Source: Rhynchosporium graminicola
Lineage: Eukaryota > Ascomycota > Leotiomycetes > Helotiales > Ploettnerulaceae
Direction: 5' to 3'
DNA length: 64,000 nucleotides
Assembly (NCBI GenBank): GCA_900074885.1
Contig: FJUW01000048.1
Coordinates: 124,001 to 188,000, forward strand
This document shows, in pieces, positions 1-12,300 of this stretch. The position numbers were made by a program, and so were the translations under genes. The notes under the pieces are model-generated. The model worked only from the letters and a program-made list of their open reading frames with translations, ran no database searches and was not told the DNA's origin. The stretch's first letter is position 1. Each line of letters starts with the position of its first letter.

Positions 1-225
1 CATCGGCTTTACGTGATGTAATGTATACTTTCGAGGCGCCGGCTTGAAGGAAACTGTGGGAGTAAGTCAATCTTATGTTTCTTGTAAGAGGGAGGAGGGG
101 ATTATGAAGTACCCTGATGCTGCATGAAGTCCTAATCCGCGGGATCCTCCTGTTACAACAACCACCTTGCCTTTCAGGGAGAAGATGCTGGTGAAGTCAT
201 GAAGCTCGGTATCGTATTTAGACAT
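1..225 (-). CDS. Short-chain dehydrogenase/reductase, rhlG-like (5' part only)
   Basis: Partial gene running off the left edge. The start codon is at 223-225. Exon 1 is 113-225, an intron lies at 54-112 (GTAC donor, CACAG acceptor), and exon 2 continues from 53 to the edge. The 55 visible residues hold the SDR cofactor motif TGGSRGLG at about residues 25-32, at the end of the first Rossmann beta strand (VVVVTGG). They continue with FLQAGASKVYITSRKAD, the strand-2 region that binds the NADP(H) ribose, ending in SRK as in NADP-preferring members. This wording is typical of fungal proteins annotated as 3-oxoacyl-ACP reductase / rhamnolipid rhlG-like. The catalytic Tyr-Lys lies outside the window, so substrate and activity cannot be judged. 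Family assignment is firm; the specific function is not. Confidence 0.88.
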
Positions 226-818
226 ATTTAGTGGTTTATGAAGCCCTTTTTGGGGAAAGGATAGTTTTTGAATTTTGGATATAGTATGATACACAGTGAT
301 AATAGCAATTGAGTAGAAATGAAGGATTGGATATGATCCTGCAGACAAGACACAAGAGCTGTTTAATGATCTAGGTAGCTGATGGTTGTGGGGTAGCTGG
401 ACCGAGGCATTGCAAGGATTCAGAAGAATTTCAATGCATCCATCGTACTGTAGCCCGAGCCCAAGCCCCGAGCAATCAGACAGACCGACCAAATTCGTCC
501 CTCATGTAATTATTCCTTAATCACTACACTTTTGTTAGATTTCACTAAGGTGAGAACTTGGAATTCGCGAGATTGTTGCCAAATATTCCCAAAGACAACC
601 TAGATTGGGCTTCAAGTCTCTTAAAATGTTTGTAGGACATATAGATTCAAAACAAGCCTCATCGGATGATATTGGCCAGCCTCGGAATCACTGCTACCGA
701 AGAAATGTATCGATGATATTGACAAGTGAATACGAGCCAGATACCTTGAAAGGATTTCTTGTTGCGTCGTTGGCCGTATCCTACTTGATTCTTCATCCCA
801 TCAATTAAATGTCTAGAT
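226..818. other. Intergenic: upstream of the SDR, downstream of the flavin reductase gene
   Basis: No supported gene. A 67-codon plus-strand frame at 605-808 has no domain signal and looks like chance. This stretch should hold the promoter and 5' leader of the leftward SDR gene and the 3' end of the leftward flavin reductase-like gene. Confidence 0.5.
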
Positions 819-1748
819 TTACTGTCCATCAATTTTTGGCTTCACGAACTTCTTCGCTTCGTCGTTTTTGGTAACGGATTCCTCGTAGTCCGGCCTGGGA
901 ATTTCTGCACCCTCAGTCGTTCTTCCATATGTGATACCTCCCATTCTGCTGATAGGCTTAAGAACCTGTTGCGTGTTACTTCCCTTGCATCTAAACATTC
1001 CAGCTAGAAAACTTACAGCAGGATCAACTAGATTCTTATCGGCATTCAAAGCATCCTCTCTAACCCAAAATCTCGTCCCTTCAATGACAGCAAGGACACC
1101 AGTCTTCTTGCCAGGCGTAGCCTTGCTCTCATACTCCTTTGTAAAATCTAGTTTTCCCTCAATGGCAAAGATAGCCTCCTTAATTCTGCTAGCCTTGACC
1201 GTCGAACAGGGAGCAGGAGTCAAGCCGCTCAGAGCCCACTCACTCTCTCCATAGGGAGCATTAACACTGGTAGCATTGGCCGCCTCTAAGAAATGTTCAG
1301 ATATGATATTGATGACACACTCTTCCGTCTCGGTTAGATTCTTCAGCGTATCCTTAGCATTATCGAAACCGCCCGCAAATCCTATGGTAAACAAAGGTGG
1401 GTCGTGATTGATGACCGAGAAATAACTGAATGGTGCCAAATTCGTCGTACTTCCATCCTTCGATCGCGTGCTGATGAAGCCGATGGGTCTGGGAATGATA
1501 CCTGAGATCAATAACTTGTAGTTGAAAACTGCTGGCCGGTCTTTCTCATAAGGATCGATCTCCACATGTGGGATCTTCAGGCTTGCGCCTCCGTCATTTG
1601 CGCCATCACCATATTTCCAGTTCGGGTTGAGAGTCTTCCTGAGTGTCCATCCAGCAGATTCGTCCCATGCCGGGCGCTCTCCTTCCACCTTCTTAAAATC
1701 CGGGTGCGGGTTGCGTTGAATTTGCTTCTCTGCGTCTGCTCGAGACAT
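819..1748 (-). CDS. Flavin reductase-like, FMN-binding split-barrel protein (DIM6/NTAB type)
   Basis: The start codon is at 1746-1748 and the stop at 819-821. The frame is open throughout (309 codons), but a 51-base intron at 966-1016 (GTAAGT donor, CAACAG acceptor, phase 0) almost certainly interrupts it. Splicing joins LVDPAV to LKPISRMGG and gives 292 residues. The core SGIIPRPIGFISTRSKDGS, then LAPFSYFSVINHDPPLFTIGF and the later ECVINIISEHF, is the conserved layout of the flavin reductase-like domain, where such segments contact FMN. Relatives reduce flavins or act as flavoredoxins, often for monooxygenases; the partner here is unknown. No transit peptide is evident, so it is probably cytosolic. 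It is divergent from the alpha/beta hydrolase gene at 2507. Family confidence is high; the exact reaction is not known. Confidence 0.9.
   Translation of the reverse strand: MSRADAEKQIQRNPHPDFKKVEGERPAWDESAGWTLRKTLNPNWKYGDGANDGGASLKIPHVEIDPYEKDRPAVFNYKLLISGIIPRPIGFISTRSKDGSTTNLAPFSYFSVINHDPPLFTIGFAGGFDNAKDTLKNLTETEECVINIISEHFLEAANATSVNAPYGESEWALSGLTPAPCSTVKASRIKEAIFAIEGKLDFTKEYESKATPGKKTGVLAVIEGTRFWVREDALNADKNLVDPAVSFLAGMFRCKGSNTQQVLKPISRMGGITYGRTTEGAEIPRPDYEESVTKNDEAKKFVKPKIDGQ
966..1016 (-). other. 51-base intron without in-frame stop (flavin reductase gene)
   Basis: The donor is GTAAGT at 1016-1011 and the acceptor CAACAG ends at 966. The length is a multiple of three and no stop codon lies in frame, so retaining it would insert 17 residues. 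I infer it is an intron because removing it restores the continuous conserved segment PAVLKPISRMGG. Confidence 0.75.
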
Positions 1749-2506
1749 CGTTGATGCTGAGAAATGTCGGGTAGCGGGGTTATGATTGAAACGCAGGGGT
1801 TTGTATAGCTGGCTAAAGGTCCTTGGTTGGGAGGGTCAGCAGCTGCAATTTGAATGTTTTGTGAATACTCACTGCGAATATAAAATGCGATGGATCTGAG
1901 CTGCTGGCTGCAAGTGCATGATATTGCTAGAACGCGTGTATATCAACAACAATTCATTATGCCGATTGTCACTGCCACTTCAAGCGAGCGAGCGAAAACG
2001 TCATTGGCTTCGAACGGAATTGACCCCGCGTGTCCTTCCCGTTATCGAGAACGCTTGGGACCAAAAGGGGAGGTGGAGGTGGGTCATTGCTCCCAAGCCG
2101 AACATAGCATTTCTGGTAAAGTGGTTCTTCCGGTTGATTCCAAGGTACCTAGGTAGCAATTATGCGATAGCAGGATGGCTGGAAGAAGTTCCTATTTTTT
2201 GTTTGAAACAAACTTCCATGTAACGTGCCAGGTAGGTATAAGTATGAGTAGGTATCTCGCTCTCGCTAAAGTGCTCGCAATCGCGATCCAACCAAAACAT
2301 AGGTGCCTATCTCTGTACATAGACAGGTAATTAGGTACCGGACTCACCCTCCTTGACTCCTTGAGTGGGGTAACTTTGAACTTGTAATAGAGAGGCTGAT
2401 AACCATCTCTCTCTCTCCATGCTTCACTTTACTGCAAGGCACTGTGTGTATACTTGAGCTCTGCTGTTGCTCTGGAACATCTTCGTCCGAATAAATAAAA
2501 CACTTC
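1749..2506. promoter_or_regulatory. Divergent intergenic region between flavin reductase-like and hydrolase genes
   Basis: The stretch separates two divergently transcribed genes and so must contain both promoters. Visible elements are short palindromes and TAGGTA-type repeats near 2140-2160 and 2225-2340, for example GGTACCTAGGTAG and ATAGGTGCCTAT. Similar TAGGTA-rich tracts recur in many intergenic regions of this window. No specific factor site can be named. Small frames at 1890-2223 have no coding character I trust. Confidence 0.5.
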
Positions 2507-3752
2507 ATGGCTGGCGTACAGAAATACAGACTTGGAGACTGGACGCTCCAGTCGGGCCAAAGCATACCAGATGCCGAAATAGCTTTCAAGACCTTTGGGA
2601 ATCCAAAATCACCCGCTATCATTTACCCTTCGTGGTATTCTGGCTGTGAGTGTATTTACCTTCTTGGGAGGAACAATGCTGACAACTGGAAGCCATTGAG
2701 GACAATGAATGGCTCGTTGGTGAAGATCATGTCCTAAACCCGAAGAAGTACTTCATCATCATCACTGCTCTCTTCGGGAATGGACAATCCACCTCCCCTT
2801 CAATTTCAAACATTCGTCCTTTCCCAGACGTCACTTTCTTCGACAATGTGAGAGCTCAGCACACGCTCGTGACCGAGCATCTTAGAATCAAACGTGCCAG
2901 AGCCGTTCTAGGCTGGAGCATGGGAGCAGCCCAAACATTTCAATGGGCCACAAGCTATCCTGATTTCATGGACATTATTGTACCGTTCTGTGGATCGGCA
3001 AAGACCTCACTCCATAATCAGGTCTTTCTGGAGGGTGTAAAATCCGCGCTGCTCTCGGCTAAGAAACATTCATCAGCTGGATCGTGCAGAGGTTTTCTTC
3101 TCCCGGAAGGAGAGAAGTACCGTATTTGGACTGCCGAAGAGAAGGAAGTGGGTTTGAAAGCTTTTGGGCGTGTCTATGCTGGGTGGGGATTCAGTCAGGC
3201 TTTCTATCGTGAGAAACTGTACGAGAGCGTCCTCGGCTTTAAGGACCTGGAGGATTTCATGAAGAACTTCTGGGAAGCTTGGGCATTGTCCAAAGGTAAG
3301 TGCCTTAGAGGAATAGTGCTGCCAGTACTAAATGCTTAGACCCTGAAAATCTGCTGGTGATGCTGTACACTTGGCAAGCTGGCGACTGTTCCAAACAGGA
3401 GCCTTACAATGGTAATTTCAAAGCAGCAATGCAAGCAATCACCGCAAAAGCTCTTGTTCTCCCTGGAAAGACGGACTTATATTTCCCGTACGTTTTTTAA
3501 ACTTGATTTTAACATTCCTATAAAGCTGACAGAAGTAGACCGGAGGATTCAGAAATCGAGGTTGCGAACATGAATGAGGGAGTAGGAATCATGATCCCGT
3601 TCCCAAGCATCTGGGGTCATTGGGCCGGTGGTCCTGGAGATAGTAAAGAAGATGTCAAGTGGCTTGATGGGATGCTTAGCCAGGTTGGACTTGGCGAGAG
3701 TACGGATGAAGTTGAATGGCTTGCTGAGACATTTCAAAAGACCTGCATTTGA
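2507..3752 (+). CDS. MetX-like alpha/beta hydrolase (homoserine O-acetyltransferase family)
   Basis: Four exons, 2507-2645, 2693-3295, 3340-3487 and 3539-3752, give 367 residues; all introns (44-51 bases) are GT..AG and keep phase. The nucleophile elbow GWSMG lies at residues 120-124 (Ser122). An Asp in PGKTD (about 293) and the His of GHWAGG (324) complete a plausible Ser-Asp-His triad. The N-terminal part, DAEIAFKTFGNPKSPAIIYPSW followed by KKYFIIITALFGNGQS, is the arrangement of the homoserine acetyltransferase-like family. Length matches fungal members annotated 'homoserine acetyltransferase family protein'. Many of these are not true methionine-pathway enzymes, so the acceptor is uncertain; it could be a hydrolase or a transferase of another small alcohol. 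The start is the first ATG of the conserved frame. Confidence 0.9.
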
Positions 3753-4216
3753 GCTGAATATAGTAGTGGACATGCTCGCAGTCACATGTTTCTCATTTGG
3801 CTATGCGACGAACATCACGTTCAGAATCTTGTTCGGCGTAAGCTCATTTGAGTTCAACTTTGTCAATTGACTGGGGTGGCAACCGCACTAGGCTATGATA
3901 TAAGTACGTGAAGAATGAGATGTGGGTTGTATCTCGGTGGTTGAGACTAAGACCGCGATGTTTTGAATGATGAAAGCAGCATTCACCTTAAAACCCTTAC
4001 TGCTAACTGAACTGGCCGAAATATGACTTGTTGCCGATGTTAAGTAAAGTTTAAGATAAACAACTGAGGACAAGCTTAGAGGAGATGAGAAGGTGATATT
4101 CTAATAATCACGTGTGATGAGATAACCCCGCGCTACTTTGTATACTCGACTGCAATGCGACATACTTGAGCACTTCCCAACGACCACTCTTTTCAAGAAG
4201 CTACATTAGACTCAGG
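3753..4216. other. Intergenic between hydrolase and PAC4 genes
   Basis: About 460 bases without a supported gene. It should carry the 3' end of the upstream gene and the promoter of the PAC4 gene. I see no distinctive repeat or conserved element. Confidence 0.45.
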
Positions 4217-4741
4217 ATGGCGATCGAAGCTGCGTCGGTCTCTGGCGGATCTGGAAAGGACATTGAGAAGCCCGTTCAATTGTCCTTTCCTCTTCCCAAA
4301 GCTCCAGATACGAGAATTCACATCAAGCTATCGATTCAAACAACCTCAATCCTCTTATTCCTTACCACAGCTATGAATGGAGATACCTCGACTGTACCGC
4401 TAGGATCTTTTGTCTACGCCCTTCCAGACGTGAGGAATCTTTCCCAAATCCTTCCCGGTCCATCCACATCCTAGCTAATGATACATCAGAGAATGAATCC
4501 CGGCCAAACTCTTTCCACCCCTCTCTACACCTACGAATCCTCTGTAGAATTCACAACACGTCTCGCTAAGCTTCTTGCGCGGAAAACGAAGAAAGCAGTC
4601 TATGTTGGAAACTCTATAAGCTTTGAAAGCGCAGGATTGGGTGGTACTGTTGAGGAAGAGATGGAGGGGTTCAAGAAAGTCGTGGAGGTTGTTGTGGAGG
4701 AAGTTCAAAAGAGAGCTGCGGACCTTGTCAGAGGCAGCTGA
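4217..4741 (+). CDS. Proteasome assembly chaperone 4 (PAC4/Poc4-like)
   Basis: Two exons, 4217-4429 and 4490-4741, separated by a 60-base intron (GTGAGG..ATCAG), encode 154 residues. The segment TAMNGDTSTVPLGSFVYALPD joins across the intron to RMNPGQTLSTPLYTYESS. This, with TTRLAKLLARKTKKAVYVGNSI and a C-terminal helix rich in Glu and Val, matches the PAC4 family. PAC4 works with PAC3 as a heterodimer that promotes alpha-ring assembly of the 20S proteasome in the cytosol (known for the family). The ATG at 4217 is the first in frame; the open frame extends upstream without another ATG. No oddity is seen. Family assignment rests on recognised motifs rather than alignment. Confidence 0.85.
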
Positions 4742-6421
4742 ATCTCGAGACGAGAAACGGCTTCGAACACGATATTCGCAAAGAAGCATCTGTTGTGAAC
4801 AGAGAAGCTTCTGTGCTGTGTGCTCTACACGACTCGGGATTAACAGCTACTGTGGTATGACTATCAGTCGAGGGAACAAGTCTCACCAGCTCTTCCGCGA
4901 ACCGAAACCATATTAGAAGTCTGAGGTGTACGACGTCCTGTATGCAGTGAACTTGGATGCAAAAGCGGATGCAGAATATAGCTTGTGGTACCTTTCTCGA
5001 GGCTCATTACGTTCGTGGTATCACAAACCTTCAATTTACCGCTGTATTACCAACAGTGCATCTTTATGGAACGTTGTTGTGGACGATCGGCCTGCCGTGG
5101 GATCTTAGCAGCACCACAACCTCATGCTATCGAGAAATGGGATGTATTGAGTCTTCGAGCTTGTATCATGACATCAGAACAAGACAATTGCAGGCTTTTT
5201 GGGTCACCCAGCGGCAACATGCACTTTGTTACAAACACCGGATCGGCGTAGGGTCTTTTGGTTTCCGGACAGTCATGTGAACACAGTGTCCGATAGACAC
5301 AATTATCGTTGGCTTTCTGAGATATTTGCAGTCGCACAAAAGACACGGTCTTCATGCTGGATAATCAAAGCTGCAGGAAACAGCCGCCACACCTGAGTGA
5401 TATGCGAGAGGTGTTGATGATCAGGACTACGTAGGTAGGCTTCTCCATGGAGAGGTCTCGAAACAGCTGACAGGTTTTATGGAGCTTGAAAGGGTGAAGT
5501 AGGCAAGGGCGAGAATTTCCCACTTCGATCTTTTGAGGCTGCACGGTGAATCAAGTATATAGATCCATTGCATATATTGTTTTCCACCCGTTACTGCAAA
5601 GGCAATGTCTCCTCTATCAGGGTCCCCCAAATTGTCTCATATGCGTTCTGAAAGATGGAGAAATAAAAAGTGAATTAGTCAGAGCTTTCCTCCTCTTATA
5701 AGACATTGTTGCTGATATTCACTCTTCCATTCATTGGTATCATTCGTCTTGGAACTAAAAGTGGTAAATGCTGGATAGTCAGTGGCAGGGGCACAGTCTT
5801 GAAAAAGTCAAAATTCCATCGTCGTCCATCCCCTCCATTCTCCCCACCAAAAAGAAGCGACCACCCTTCGCGACGAAAGAAACGTGGGCGCACCGCACCG
5901 CACCGAACATCTTCTTGGAATAGTCCTCTTCCTCAATCCGTTCCAACCAACTATTCATTTGACTCTTTATCAAATCTTCAAATTTCCTCGGCCTCAAGTT
6001 AGGGAGAGGGAGAGTCCGTGTGCGGCTACCCGCGACAGTTATTTATTCGCACTACCGCCGGCAGACCACATTAGCAAACAACCCCACGATACGATCCTGC
6101 AGCCACTACAAGAGCAATCATACTATACAGGACCTGCCGTTGTCACCGCAGACAGACCTTGACCAACTAGACATATCTGTGCGTTCAATATTCACAACTT
6201 TTGGCGACATTCTTGCGACGAACACACCAAATCGAGGCTGCGCTGACAACCTTTCTCTACAGATAGACGTCGACCTGCGGAACCTTATGTCCCACAAGTA
6301 AAGAGACCACCTGTGCGACCCTCACGGCCATATCCAAGCCTGAACAGCGTACCTGCATATCGGGGACCTTTGAACCACCGCAGAAGACGGTTGAGTGGGC
6401 ACTTGTTGGTAGAGAACGACT
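4742..6421. other. Intergenic, including transportin promoter and long leader
   Basis: About 1.7 kb with only short overlapping frames (up to about 107 codons) that show no family signal. The last 700 bases (about 5700-6420) precede the transportin start and probably hold its promoter and a long 5' leader. I could not support any gene or RNA here. Confidence 0.45.
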
Positions 6422-9369
6422 ATGGCCTGGCAGCCAGAGCAAGAGCCATTGAGGCAACTCTCAGGATGCCTGAGAGACTCGTTGAGTGGACATAATAAGA
6501 CGGCGCAAAAGCAAGCTGAGATTGTGAGTAGCTACGGGAGTTTCGTGCATCCGGAAAAGCACATTTACTGATTTCATTAATATCCAAAAGATGCTCGCTC
6601 AAGCCAAATCCTCTCCAGATATCAACAACTACCTTACATATCTCTTTTCAAGTCCTCAAGCTCCTCCTGGTTTAAGCTACACACCCGAGGAATACCATGC
6701 AGTTCGATCGGCTGCGGCTGTTATGCTGAAGAACAACATTCGGACCGGTTACAAGTCTATTCCGCAAGACAGTCTCGCTCTCGTGCGCTCATCTGTACCC
6801 CTGGGATTACAAGACAAAAATCAGTCAATACGAAGCTATGCAGGAAATGTCATTACAGAAATTGTCAGTAGAGGTGGAATTCTTGGTTGGCCACAATTAC
6901 TTCCAGAATTGCTGGCGTTGATTGCAAATGACAGTGGAACGGTGACTGCCGAAGCACAAGAGGGCGCAATGGCAGCTTTGGCTAAAGTTTGCGAAGATAA
7001 CAAGAAAATCTTGGACAAAGAATACGGCGGACAGCGACCTCTTGCCTTCATCATCCCAAAACTTATCTCGTTTACCACGAATGAGAAGCCGAAAATCCGG
7101 TCACTGGCTCTCGGTAGTATCAACGTGTTCATTCCCCAGAAACCTCAGGCTCTACTTGTGTCGTTAGATGCTCTCTTGAATTGTCTTTTCCAATTGGCCA
7201 ACGATCCTTCCTCGGACGTGCGACGCCAGGTATGCCGAGCCTTTGTCCAGATTGTTGAGATTAGGCCTGATAAGATTTTGCCTCACATCGAGGGTCTTGT
7301 TGAATACATGATCGTCCAGCAACGGAAGATCGAGGACGAGGAGCTGGCATGTGATGCGGCGGAGTTCTGGCTGACCGTGGGAGAACATGTCGAGTTGTGG
7401 AAATCGTTAGCTCCTTACCTCCACAAGATCATTCCTGTTTTATTGGAGAGTATGGTGTACAGCGAGGAGGACATGGCCATGCTTGAAGGTGGAGCAAACG
7501 ATGCCGATGAGGAGGATCGTGCAGAAGATATCAAGCCGAAGTTTGCCAAAAATAAGAGTGCGAGAATTCTCGGCGACGAGGAGAATGGAGCTGAGCCAAA
7601 CGGAAATTACCAGAAGTTAAACGATATGGACGATGAGCTGAGCGATGGAGAAATCGAGGAATTCGACGATGACGACGACGATGCAAACCCAGAGGATCGC
7701 TGGAATTTACGAAAATGCTCTGCTGCTGCTCTGGATGTTTTTGCCTCTGATTTCAAGGCGCCAGTCTTTGAGACCATATTACCGTACCTCATGACCAATT
7801 TGAAGCACGAAGAATGGCAATTTAGAGAGGCTGCAGTGCTTGCCCTTGGAGCAGTCGCTGAAGGTTGCATGGATGTTGTAACGCCCCATCTGCCAGAATT
7901 GGTTCCATACCTCATCTCACTACTCAACGACCCGGAGCCCCTTGTGCGACAAATTACATGCTGGACACTGGGAAGATACTCTTCATGGGGCGCTAGCCTC
8001 AACACTCCTGCCTTGCGCGCACAATATTTCGAGCCTATGATGGAGGGTATACTGACAAAGATGTTGGATCAAAACAAGAGAGTGCAAGAGGCAGGTGCTT
8101 CCGCGTTCGCCCACCTCGAGGAGAAGGCCGGTGCCAGCATCACTCCTTACTGCGAGCCTATCCTCCGTCAATACGTCCGGTGTTTCGAAAAGTACAAGGA
8201 CAGAAATATGTTCATTCTCTACGACTGCGTACAGACTTTGGCCGAACATGTGGGTCACGGGCTTGCTCAACCCCAACTGATAGAGTTACTGATGCCTGCT
8301 CTTATCCACCGCTGGCACAAGGTTTCTGACCAGTCACGAGAGCTCTTCCCGCTTCTCGAGTGTCTTTCATATGTCGCGAGTGCTCTTGCCGAGGCTTTTG
8401 CACCATTTGCGCAACCCGTCTTTGCCAGATGCATATTGATTATTCATCAAAATCTAGAAGAGTACCTTGCCTCTGTCCAAAATCCAATTTTAGACATGCC
8501 AGACAAGGACTTTCTCGTAACGAGCTTGGACCTCTTGAGCTCTATTATTCAGGCACTGGAAGGAAAGCAGTCCTCCGAGCTCGTATCCAACGCCCAGCCA
8601 CGCTTGTTTGAGCTGCTTCAATTCTGTATGGAAGATCCGGAGAACGATGTACGCCAGTCGTCGTATGCGCTGCTTGGAGACTGTGGAAAATACGTCTTCC
8701 CAGAATTGAAGCCTTTCCTGGGAACCTTGCTCCCTATCCTCATTCAGCAGCTCGATCTGGACTCTATCCTAGACGAGCAGATCGAAACTGGATTTAGCGT
8801 TATCAATAATGCATGCTGGTCCGCGGGTGAAATCTCAATTCAGTATGGAAAGGGCATGGAGCCGTACGTCCCGCAACTCCTTACGAGATACCTTTCCATT
8901 CTTGGGAACCCAGAAGTGCCAAAATCAGTCCTCGAAAATGCTGCCATTGCACTCGGTCGACTGGGTCTGGAGAATGCCGCCGTCATGGCACCTCATCTGC
9001 CTACCTTCTCGGAGCCCTTCCTAAAGTGCATTCACAGTGTTGATTACACGCTGGAGAAGGCAACCGCTTTCAAGGGTTTCTGTCTTACCATTCAGCAGAA
9101 TCCACAGGCAATGGAGAAGGATCTGGGTAGATTCTTCACTGCTGTATCTCGGTACAAAATGGAAGAGGCCTTCAAGACTCCTCTGACAGCCGATCTGCAG
9201 CAGATTTTCAAGAATGTATGTTCTTTCCTCGTTCCTTTAGTGATCTCACGGCTAACATGTCCAGACACTTGATTTCTACAAGTCGCTCGTACCCGACTTT
9301 AATGCTTTCCTCAGCAGTCAGATGTCCGCGCCGGACGCCAACAACCTTCGAGCGATTTACAACCTTTAA
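6422..9369 (+). CDS. Transportin / karyopherin beta-2 (Kap104-like importin)
   Basis: Three exons, 6422-6523, 6591-9215 and 9265-9369, encode 943 residues, the usual length for transportin/Kap104. Exon 1 gives MAWQPEQEPLRQLSGCL, the conserved start of the family. The rest is a chain of HEAT repeats with conserved phrases such as NPEDRWNLRKCSAAALDVF, EWQFREAAVLALGA and NNACWSAGEI. Around residues 330-395 there is a long acidic insertion ending in FDDDDDDANPEDRW; this is the H8 loop, which in known family members couples RanGTP binding to cargo release. The protein carries PY-NLS cargo such as mRNA-binding proteins through nuclear pores (family knowledge). Both introns are GT..AG with phase 0. 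It is isolated from neighbours by intergenic DNA on both sides. Confidence 0.96.
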
Positions 9370-12300
9370 TTACGATCACAGCAACGAGCGTTTCGGGCAC
9401 CTTTCAACAATAAGGGCGCAAATTGGGATTTGATTGAGGCACTGTTATCGCAAGCGACTATGACAGTTCTGACCTGTCGTTAAATACCATGTCAATTCAG
9501 TTGATGGAGTCCAAGCGATGGCAGAACAGATTTATGCCTTGCAGTTTGGTAATCCTTCGAAGCACCCTGCTTGCTTTATCCTGCAATGCGCTGCGTGTCG
9601 ACGGACACATATATTGCTATGGGAGTGATGAAGAACGGTGGGGGACGAAGGCAGCATTTATATCGCTCGCTGGATTACAAGTTGCTTGGGCATATGGTCA
9701 TATGATGAGGCATGGATTGTGTCTCATCAATAAGAGGGTCGCACTTGAATTATCGTTTGCTCTCTCGGCAATGCAAATTTCGACAGCGAGCGACCCGTGG
9801 ACATGATGGGATGGGCAATGGATGGCGAGAAGATTACGAGCAATAACTGATGGGTGGATATCATAAGAAACAACAACTAGTTAGTCAGGTAGATTAAACA
9901 AGTAGATAGATGATTTATTGTCGTGCCCAGGCAGCCCAGCATAGCATGAAACACGGACGAAAATAATCAGAAAAATGTCAACAAACCTCTGCGTAGCAGT
10001 TTTTCCCTCTCTTCCAGCTCTCTGCAGCAACGATGGCCGTAATAGAATAGAAATTCATTTCCTTGACCAGACGCAGGGCGCATTGAGCACGAGATGACGT
10101 CTCAGTTTGGACATCTAACCTTCCCAGTACTCTGGCTGCAGGTCTACAGCTACCAGTCGTCGGTCTCATTATGGTCCTATTCTCAGTATCTACCGATAGC
10201 TCAGTGGCCGCCTCACCGCCTCGCCGTCGAAGGGGCGACAACGTGACTATGATCTCATTGGGCGCTTTACGAACGATAAAACGGGTAGAGTAGCCGGCAA
10301 AGTGATTGAAAAAAAGACCGAATGTATCTGAACACCGACGGAAGCTGCTCCGGGAGGGGTTCTTTGAGAGAGAGGTGTAGATGTCGATCAGGCACCATTC
10401 GAGAAGGAGTAGAGAAGTGGACAGGGTATAGATCCACGAAAGTGCGTTTCAATCGTGGTAGTGTCGCAAGGTATTGCTTATTTGGAAAAAAGAATGGAAA
10501 TGTTTCGAGCAGGGAATCTCGTCAAGATGCTACTTCAGGGAATGAGTGATTGAGTCAGGGAGGGATCGGGGGGATCTTATTCGAGCGCCTGTACATCAAC
10601 ACCGTCTCCGTTCCTTGATGATGTCTCCTTTCCCAGCGGGTCACTCTTGCTCTTGATTGTGGATTCCGCTTGAGAGTAGTTCGTGCTTTGGCACTTAGAG
10701 TTGGAAGTTCGAGATGATGATACACAGTGATTTGAACCTACCTAGGATCGAGGATGACATGCGAGCGGTATCATCGCGATCGTCTGCTTGCTTGACTTAC
10801 TGAAGTTAGAAACATCAACTCCTGACGGGCATGGATGGGTTGTGGTGAAGAGTGAGGGAAACCACGTGGGGGATAGCGGCCGAGAACTAAAAATAAAACT
10901 TGAAGCGCCGTTAAAATACGAAGAGAGGCTGACATCCCGCTTGATTTAACGGTTCGGTAGCCAGTCGTTAGACCTGCTGAGGGCGGTGAAAGAAAGTTTA
11001 TGCTGTGATTCCGACTCGTCTGTGGTAAAGACATATCAAAAATGTCTGATATGACTCATGAACGTCAAGCAATGGCTCACATCACTTGCCTATTAGTCTC
11101 AGCCGCCTTTCCCACGATACTACATACAGTACGTGGCCATGCTACGTGATACGGTGGATCGATTTCTGACTACTTGCCGCCGGGCCGTGACTGGAGTATC
11201 ATTATATCCTAATACAGCTACTGGTCCCCTGATCGGAAGTCGCTTCACGATGGAGGATGCTGAACACCGCTCTCGCGATGACAAGAGGAAGTCTACATAG
11301 ACAAACTTTTGCTTATTTCGACAAGTAAAGGCAAAGGCTCCGCTAACGCTTACTCACATCCTACTCGGCGCGTTGACCGCAGCTGTCAACTAGGGCGGTG
11401 AGTTGGCAAACGAGCTACGAGTTCACGAGTCTTTCGTGTCTTGAGCTGCCGACTCGAGAGGACGGGACGACGACGACAGATGAAACGAATTATCGATATG
11501 CTTCGATGAGGCAACGAAGACACATGAGAATCTGTGGCCAAGAGTAAGCCCGGAGAAAAGAAATCATAGATGTGAATGACTGGACGAGGGACATGAAACC
11601 CCGATTGGGGCTCGGGTAATCGCTTTCGTAGCTATGTAACTCGATATTCGCGTAGCCGTGGTATGGTAATCAGAAAACAGACAGAAGTAATCTGCAATTG
11701 CTTATATATTTGCTCACTCGTTCGCGCGCGGCACTTTGTCGGCGCGGCGCATTACAATTGCCACGAGGTAAGCACTTACATGGAATTTCTTCCGGAATGC
11801 CGAGTGTAATAGGAATTTGAACCCAAGGAGACGTAAAATATTGGTCTGACTGAATGTTGAACATAGACCAGACGGTTGGCTGAGACCTGACTTGGCCGAC
11901 TTGTATCATATTGTGATTTGGGCAACCGATTATCGCGATTGGTAGCAAGGGTGAGTAAACAGGCACAGCCTCCCCCTTTGCTGTACTTATAGTTTATTAC
12001 AGATGTGCCTTATTGTCACTCTCTATTAAGAGGACTTTGACTTTATTGAAAAATCTCCTGTCAGGTAGCAAATGACGATAATATACAGAATAAGTATACA
12101 GAATAAGTGTGGGATGAGGAAGAGGATATGCTTCCATGGAGAGCTCGGCTGTGACCTTTCCAAGTTTAGGGCAGTAACTCCAAGCACTTTCGGTCGATAG
12201 GAAAACATACGTGTGGATGATTTCGAGCCTTCATATTGCGCCGTGGATTTGTTTCTTCATCTATTATGACCGTAAGTAGTTGAGTGATAATGTCCGATTC

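Noticed and set aside
605..808. 67-codon plus-strand frame between SDR and flavin reductase genes
   Set aside because: It is too short, with no motif, in a region expected to hold a promoter.
9489..9806. 105-codon frame just after transportin
   Set aside because: It lies in the expected 3' region of the transportin transcript and shows no family signal or clear start context.
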